This document shows, in pieces, positions 63,926 through 64,000 of a stretch of 64,000 nucleotides of DNA (the stretch's first letter is position 1; each line of letters opens with the position of its first letter). The stretch is from the NCBI RefSeq assembly GCF_000196615.1, contig NC_014306.1, forward strand, positions 2,108,001-2,172,000, given 5' to 3'. Below the pieces are notes generated by a model. It did not search any database. It was not told the origin of the DNA and worked only from the letters and a program-made list of their open reading frames with translations. Source of the stretch: Erwinia billingiae Eb661 (GTDB lineage: Bacteria > Pseudomonadota > Gammaproteobacteria > Enterobacterales > Enterobacteriaceae). Both the position numbers and the translations under genes were made by a program.

Positions 63926-64000
63926 TTATTTTTGCTGCTGCAGAAAAGCGTTAAGCAGATCGGTGAAATCTCCGCCTTGTTGCTGATCCTCAGCCATCTG
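63926..64000 (-). CDS. 3' end of an unidentified gene
   Basis: On the minus strand the last 24 codons read (Q)MAEDQQQGGDFTDLLNAFLQ and a Gln/Lys tail, then TAA at 63926-63928. The gene continues beyond the window. The Gln-rich tail does not match RNase T or Lhr, the E. coli neighbours, as far as I recall, so I leave it unnamed. The shared terminator supports a real 3' end. Confidence 0.5.
   Translation of the reverse strand, partial: QMAEDQQQGGDFTDLLNAFLQQQK

Overview
The window is a stretch of ordinary core chromosome from an enterobacterium of the Erwinia/Pantoea type. Almost every gene has a recognisable Escherichia coli counterpart, and the order follows E. coli's ast-spy-cho ... nadE-osmE-katE ... 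thrS-infC-rpmI-rplT-pheST-ihfA-btuCED-nlpC ... ppsA ... suf-ldtE-lpp-pykF-tRNA-Val-mdtK-ribE-cfa-punCR-purR ... grxD segment. E. coli neighbours such as chb, pfkB, ves, ydiE, ydhP and sodB are missing here. No insertion sequence, prophage, plasmid gene or CRISPR array was seen. The assignment to Erwiniaceae is an inference from gene content and protein divergence.

Layout. 1-4604 holds the arginine succinyltransferase (ast) catabolic genes, entered inside astA. 4920-10101 holds spy, the SOS nuclease cho, the exporter yddG, nadE, and a TetR regulator with a Bcr-type efflux pump. 10312-20041 holds stress and envelope genes (osmE, a Gly/His-rich secreted protein, katE, tcyP, ydjM, hxpB, yniB, yniA), an orphan GhoS-like antitoxin and a lone iron-type periplasmic binding protein. 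20418-31537 holds ydiY and the translation cluster thrS-infC-rpmI-rplT-pheM-pheS-pheT-ihfA, then btuC-btuE-btuD and nlpC. 31922-44454 holds rflP, selO, aroH, ppsR, ppsA, the small RNA gene rprA, ydiK, ydiJ and menI. 44491-50884 holds a Fur-boxed gene of unknown function and the sufABCDSE iron-sulfur operon. 50956-57107 holds ldtE, lpp, pykF, three tRNA-Val genes, mdtK and ribE. 57165-64000 holds cfa, punC/punR, purR, cydH, mepH, grxD and the 3' end of an unidentified gene.

Control signals can be read directly for many units: LexA boxes (cho, ydjM), a BaeR box (spy), Fur boxes (unknown gene, suf, binding protein), Cra sites (ppsA, pykF), an RcsB box (rprA), the anticodon-like operator of thrS, the pheM attenuator, and many intrinsic terminators.

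The points most worth a second look are: a perfect 10-bp palindrome GTTGCGCAAC that occurs five times, always between genes and near the promoters of ppsA, pykF, cfa and purR/cydH; a one-base insertion that breaks the essential gene pheS; a GhoS-like antitoxin with no GhoT toxin; rprA sitting between ppsA and ydiK with a diverged 5' half; and an unrecognised gene under a near-perfect Fur box. I did not find a convincing new multi-gene system.
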